Assembly: GCF_014650115.1 (NCBI RefSeq)
Contig: NZ_BMUI01000016.1
Location: 124,001 to 188,000, forward strand
Length of the DNA stretch: 64,000 nt
Source: Streptomyces olivaceoviridis
GTDB lineage: Bacteria > Actinomycetota > Actinomycetes > Streptomycetales > Streptomycetaceae
Reading direction: 5' to 3'
Shown here: positions 61,306-64,000 of the stretch, one piece after another
How positions within the stretch are numbered: position 1 is the stretch's first letter
How the letters are laid out: each line of letters opens with the position of its first letter
Notes under the pieces: model-generated
Seen by the model: only the letters and a program-made list of their open reading frames with translations
Told to the model about the DNA's origin: nothing
Database searches by the model: none
Program-made: the position numbers and the translations under genes

Positions 61306-61624
61306 GCGTCGAGCCGCCGCGCGCTGCGCCACGGCGTTCTCGCCGCCGCCCGTCCCGTGGCGGTCGCCGCCCCGCCCTCGGTGCCGGCTGTGTCGCCGTC
61401 CGGTGCCCCCTGGCGGGGGCCCGGCACCGCCAACCACCCGCCCTGAGCGTCGAGTCGCCGCGTGCTGCGCCACGGCGTTCTCGCCGCCGCCCGTCCCGTG
61501 GCGGTCGCCGCCCCGCCCTCGGTGCCGGCCGTGTCGTCCTCCCGCGCCCCCGGCAGGGGCCCCGGCACTGCCAACCACCCGTGCTGAGCGTCGAGTCGCC
61601 GCGTGCTGTGCCACGGCGCCGCCG
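61303..61624. repeat. 141-bp tandem repeat derived from the end of the preceding gene
   Basis: Units begin at 61303, 61444 and 61585 (exact period 141 bp; the third is cut after about 40 bp). Each starts TGAGCGTCGAGYCGCCGCG, the stop codon of the upstream gene and what follows it. The second half of each unit (CTCGGTGCCGGCYGTGTCG and CAACCACCC) resembles the gene's own last 150 bases. The gap 61306-61766 holds no other feature apart from the protease promoter near its end. Confidence 0.85.
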
Positions 61625-61766
61625 TCCGTCCGTCCGTACAGGGAAACCCCTATGACCTGACGCGGCGTCTTGTCCCCGCCCCTCCCCGGCGTTGAGAATG
61701 CGCATGACAATCGAGTGGGCGGCCGGAGGACTCCGGTCGCCCAAGTCGTCAGAGGGGACCCCCCAC

Positions 61767-62600
61767 GTGAACAAGCCTCTCCTTGCCGCGCTCTCCTCCC
61801 TGGCCATCGCCGGGCTGGGCGCGACCCCGGCGGTAGCCGCACCGCACTCCGCCAAGGCCGCCGCGGTCACGGTCGACTTCGCCGGCACCGTGTCGCTCAG
61901 CAACTGCTCCGGTTCCGTCATCCGCTTCCCGGGCTCGGCCGACACCGACCCGGCCCTCGTGCTGACGAACGGTCACTGCCTGGAGACCGGCTTCCCGGAC
62001 CCCGGCGAGGTCATCACCGGCCAGTCCTCCAGCCGCACCTTCGGCCTGCTGAACTCCGCCGGCACCAAGGTCGCCACCCTGCGCGCCAACCAGGTCGTCT
62101 ACTCGACCATGACCGACACGGACGTCACGATCTACCGCACCACCACCACCTACGCGGCGATCAAGAGCTCGTACGGCATCAGCCCGCTCACCGTGCAGGA
62201 CACGCACCCGGTCGCCGGCACCGCCGTCAAGGTGGTCTCCGGCTACTGGAAGCGCACCTACAGCTGCAACATCGACGGGTTCGTGTACCGGCTGAAGGAG
62301 GGCGACTGGACCTGGAAGGACTCGGTCCGCTACACCTCCGCCTGCGACACCATCGGCGGCACCTCCGGCTCCCCGGTCATCGACACCGCCACCGGCAAGG
62401 TCGTCGCCGTCAACAACACCGGCAACGAGGACGGCCAGCAGTGCACGGTGAACAACCCGTGCGAGGTCGACGCGAACGGCACCGTCACCGTCCGCCAGGG
62501 CATCAACTACGCCGAGGAGACGTACAACATCCCGGCCTGCTTCACCACCGGCAACAAGCTCAACCTGAGCGCGGCCGGCTGCACCCTGCCCAAGCCGTAG
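61767..62600 (+). CDS. Secreted trypsin-like serine protease
   Basis: This 277-residue protein has a signal peptide (cut near AVAAP, residue 25), and the chymotrypsin-fold triad His70 in TNGHC, Asp119 in TDVTIYR and Ser200 in GGTSGSPV. A set of cysteines (in SNCSG, SCNID, SACDT, QCTVNNPC, PACFT, GCTLP) implies several disulphides. It resembles the V8/glutamyl-endopeptidase-like secreted group. The GTG at 61767 follows AGAGGGGA. It would act outside the cell. Regulation is not visible. Confidence 0.9.
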   Translation: MNKPLLAALSSLAIAGLGATPAVAAPHSAKAAAVTVDFAGTVSLSNCSGSVIRFPGSADTDPALVLTNGHCLETGFPDPGEVITGQSSSRTFGLLNSAGTKVATLRANQVVYSTMTDTDVTIYRTTTTYAAIKSSYGISPLTVQDTHPVAGTAVKVVSGYWKRTYSCNIDGFVYRLKEGDWTWKDSVRYTSACDTIGGTSGSPVIDTATGKVVAVNNTGNEDGQQCTVNNPCEVDANGTVTVRQGINYAEETYNIPACFTTGNKLNLSAAGCTLPKP

Positions 62601-62607
62601 GCACGGT

Positions 62608-64000
62608 TCACCGTGGCGCACGGCGGACGGACCGTCCCGCCAGGACGTCCGTCCGCCTGCCGTCCTCGATGACGAACCGGCCGTCGACCAGCACGTACGG
62701 GATGCCGGCCGGCAGTCTGCGGGGCTCGTCGAAGGTGGCGCCGGGCGCGACCGTCTCCGGGTCGAACAGGACCAGGTCGGCCCGGTAGCCCTCGCGCACC
62801 AGCCCGCGGTCCGGCAGCCGCAGCCGCGCCGCGGGCCGGGAGGTGAGGTGGGCGACGCACTCCTCCAGCGTGAGCACCCCCAACTCCCGCACGTAGTGGC
62901 CGAGATACCGCGGGAAGGTGCCGTACGCGCGCGGGTGCGGCTTGCTGCCCCGCAGGATCCCGTCGGAGCCGCCGGTGTGCGCGCGGTGCCGCATGATCGC
63001 GCGGACGTTCTCCTCGTGGCCGACGTGCTGGAGGATGGTCGTCCCGAGCCGGTCCCCGACCAGCAGCCGGTGCGCCGTGGCCCAGGGGGTCTCGCCGCGC
63101 AGCTCCGCCGCCTGACGGACCGTACGGCCCACGACGTCGGCCAGGCCCGGATCGGTCACCCCGGAGATCTCGACCGTCTCCCACTCCACCGGCACGCCGT
63201 GGCAGCCGTCCGAGCCGGTGACCTCCAGGTCGTACCGGATCCGCTCGGCCGTCGCCGGGTCGGTGAGCCGGGCCAGGATCTCCCGCGGGCCGCCCTCGCT
63301 CGCCCAGCTCGGCAGCAGCGCGGCCAGCGTGGTGCAGCCGGGGGTGTAGGGGTAGGTGTCCAGGGTGATGTCCGCGCCCGCGTCCAGGGCCCGGTCGAGC
63401 AGGGCGAGCAGTTCCGGTGCCCGGCCCTCGTTGACGCCGAAGTTCATCGTCGCGTGCGCGAGGTGCAGCGGGCAGTCCGCCTCCCGGGTCAGGTCGACCA
63501 TCTCGGCGTACGCCTCCAGGGCGCCGGCGCCGTAGGAGCGGTGGTGCGGGCAGTAGTAGCCGCCGTAGGACGCCACCACGCGGCACAGCTCGGTCAGTTC
63601 GGCGTTCTCGGCGTACATCCCGGGCGTGTACGTCAGCCCCGAGGACAGCCCGACCGCGCCCTGTTCCAGCCCCTCGGCCACCAGCCGCCGCATCCGGTCC
63701 AGTTCGTCGGGGGTCGCCTCGCGGTCCTCCCAGCCGACGACGAGCGCCCGGACCGTGCCCTGCGGGATCAGGTAGGCCGCGTTCACGGCGATGCCCCGGT
63801 CGAGCCGGTCCAGGTACTCGCCGACGCTCCGCCAGTCGAAGTCGATGTCCTCGCCGTACCCGTTCCAGCCGGTGATCGCCCGGCGCACCCCCTCCAGCGT
63901 GCGGTCGTCCACCGGGGCGTACGACAGTCCGTCCTGGCCGAGGACCTCCAGCGTGACCCCCTGCGCGGCCTTCGCGCTGTGGTCGGGGTCGCGCAGCAGG
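62608..64000 (-). CDS. D-aminoacylase / N-acyl-D-amino-acid deacylase, partial
   Basis: The gene runs off the right edge; about 464 codons of the C-terminal part are present. It reads as an amidohydrolase of the D-aminoacylase group: GLSSGLTYTPGMYA, PHHRSYGAG, the metal-related histidines in LHLAHATMNFG, QHVGHEENV, and the C-terminal beta-sandwich GYRADLVLFDPETV. It hydrolyses N-acyl-D-amino acids. It lies just downstream of the protease stop in the opposite direction, with 7 bp between the two ends. Confidence 0.9.
   Translation of the reverse strand, partial: LLRDPDHSAKAAQGVTLEVLGQDGLSYAPVDDRTLEGVRRAITGWNGYGEDIDFDWRSVGEYLDRLDRGIAVNAAYLIPQGTVRALVVGWEDREATPDELDRMRRLVAEGLEQGAVGLSSGLTYTPGMYAENAELTELCRVVASYGGYYCPHHRSYGAGALEAYAEMVDLTREADCPLHLAHATMNFGVNEGRAPELLALLDRALDAGADITLDTYPYTPGCTTLAALLPSWASEGGPREILARLTDPATAERIRYDLEVTGSDGCHGVPVEWETVEISGVTDPGLADVVGRTVRQAAELRGETPWATAHRLLVGDRLGTTILQHVGHEENVRAIMRHRAHTGGSDGILRGSKPHPRAYGTFPRYLGHYVRELGVLTLEECVAHLTSRPAARLRLPDRGLVREGYRADLVLFDPETVAPGATFDEPRRLPAGIPYVLVDGRFVIEDGRRTDVLAGRSVRRAPR

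Overview
The window is Streptomyces chromosomal DNA. GC is very high with strong third-position bias, GTG and TTG starts are common, and the gene families are typical of the genus. From memory, the gene order closely follows the core S. coelicolor region from about SCO4920 to SCO4986 (accA2, pccE, pccB, birA, cya, cdgE, hutH, L,D-transpeptidase, msrA, metB, ilvA, greA, mca, GTP-type pck). I ran no search, so the synteny is recollection and all functions are read from motifs.

Layout. 1-7.3 kb: tail of a DeoR regulator, then acyl-CoA carboxylase genes (accA2, pccE, pccB) with maf, a 42-residue membrane peptide and birA, whose product biotinylates AccA2. 7.4-13.5 kb: adenylate cyclase, an enoyl-CoA hydratase, the GAF-GGDEF protein CdgE and histidine ammonia-lyase. 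13.5-22.6 kb: envelope genes, namely a lipoprotein, a LAXTG sortase substrate, an L,D-transpeptidase, a MacB-type exporter and a large secreted subtilase. 22.6-30.6 kb: an XRE regulator divergent from a zinc alcohol dehydrogenase, an S51 peptidase, msrA, and an M48 membrane protease flanked by two paralogous membrane proteins. 30.7-35 kb: metB, a small sigma-factor operon with overlapping genes, a MarR regulator and ilvA.

35.0-39.4 kb is the one clearly disturbed region. A DrrAB-type exporter operon, with a perfect 16-bp inverted repeat between its -35 and -10 elements, has its permease gene split after codon 38 by about 2.4 kb of foreign DNA. The insert carries a second, frameshifted permease, a small secreted-protein gene in AT-rich DNA, a third permease C-terminal remnant and the start of a phosphotransferase gene. 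No integrase or transposase is visible.

39.4-52 kb: greA, a DUF4307 protein, mca, a 1068-residue NB-ARC/TPR protein, a thioredoxin-domain DUF255 protein, a Mut7-C protein, a TetR regulator, a hemolysin-III protein and GTP-dependent PEP carboxykinase. 52-64 kb: a secreted beta-propeller/Ig-like protein, a compact four-gene operon (binding protein, TelA, binding protein fused to VWA, membrane protein), an aminotransferase, a Ser/Pro/Thr-rich membrane protein whose 3' end is echoed in a 141-bp tandem repeat, a secreted trypsin-like protease and a partial D-aminoacylase.

A dispersed intergenic repeat (hairpin followed by GGGGAACYGCGCGACCAGCC) occurs about six times. I saw no tRNA, rRNA or CRISPR array.
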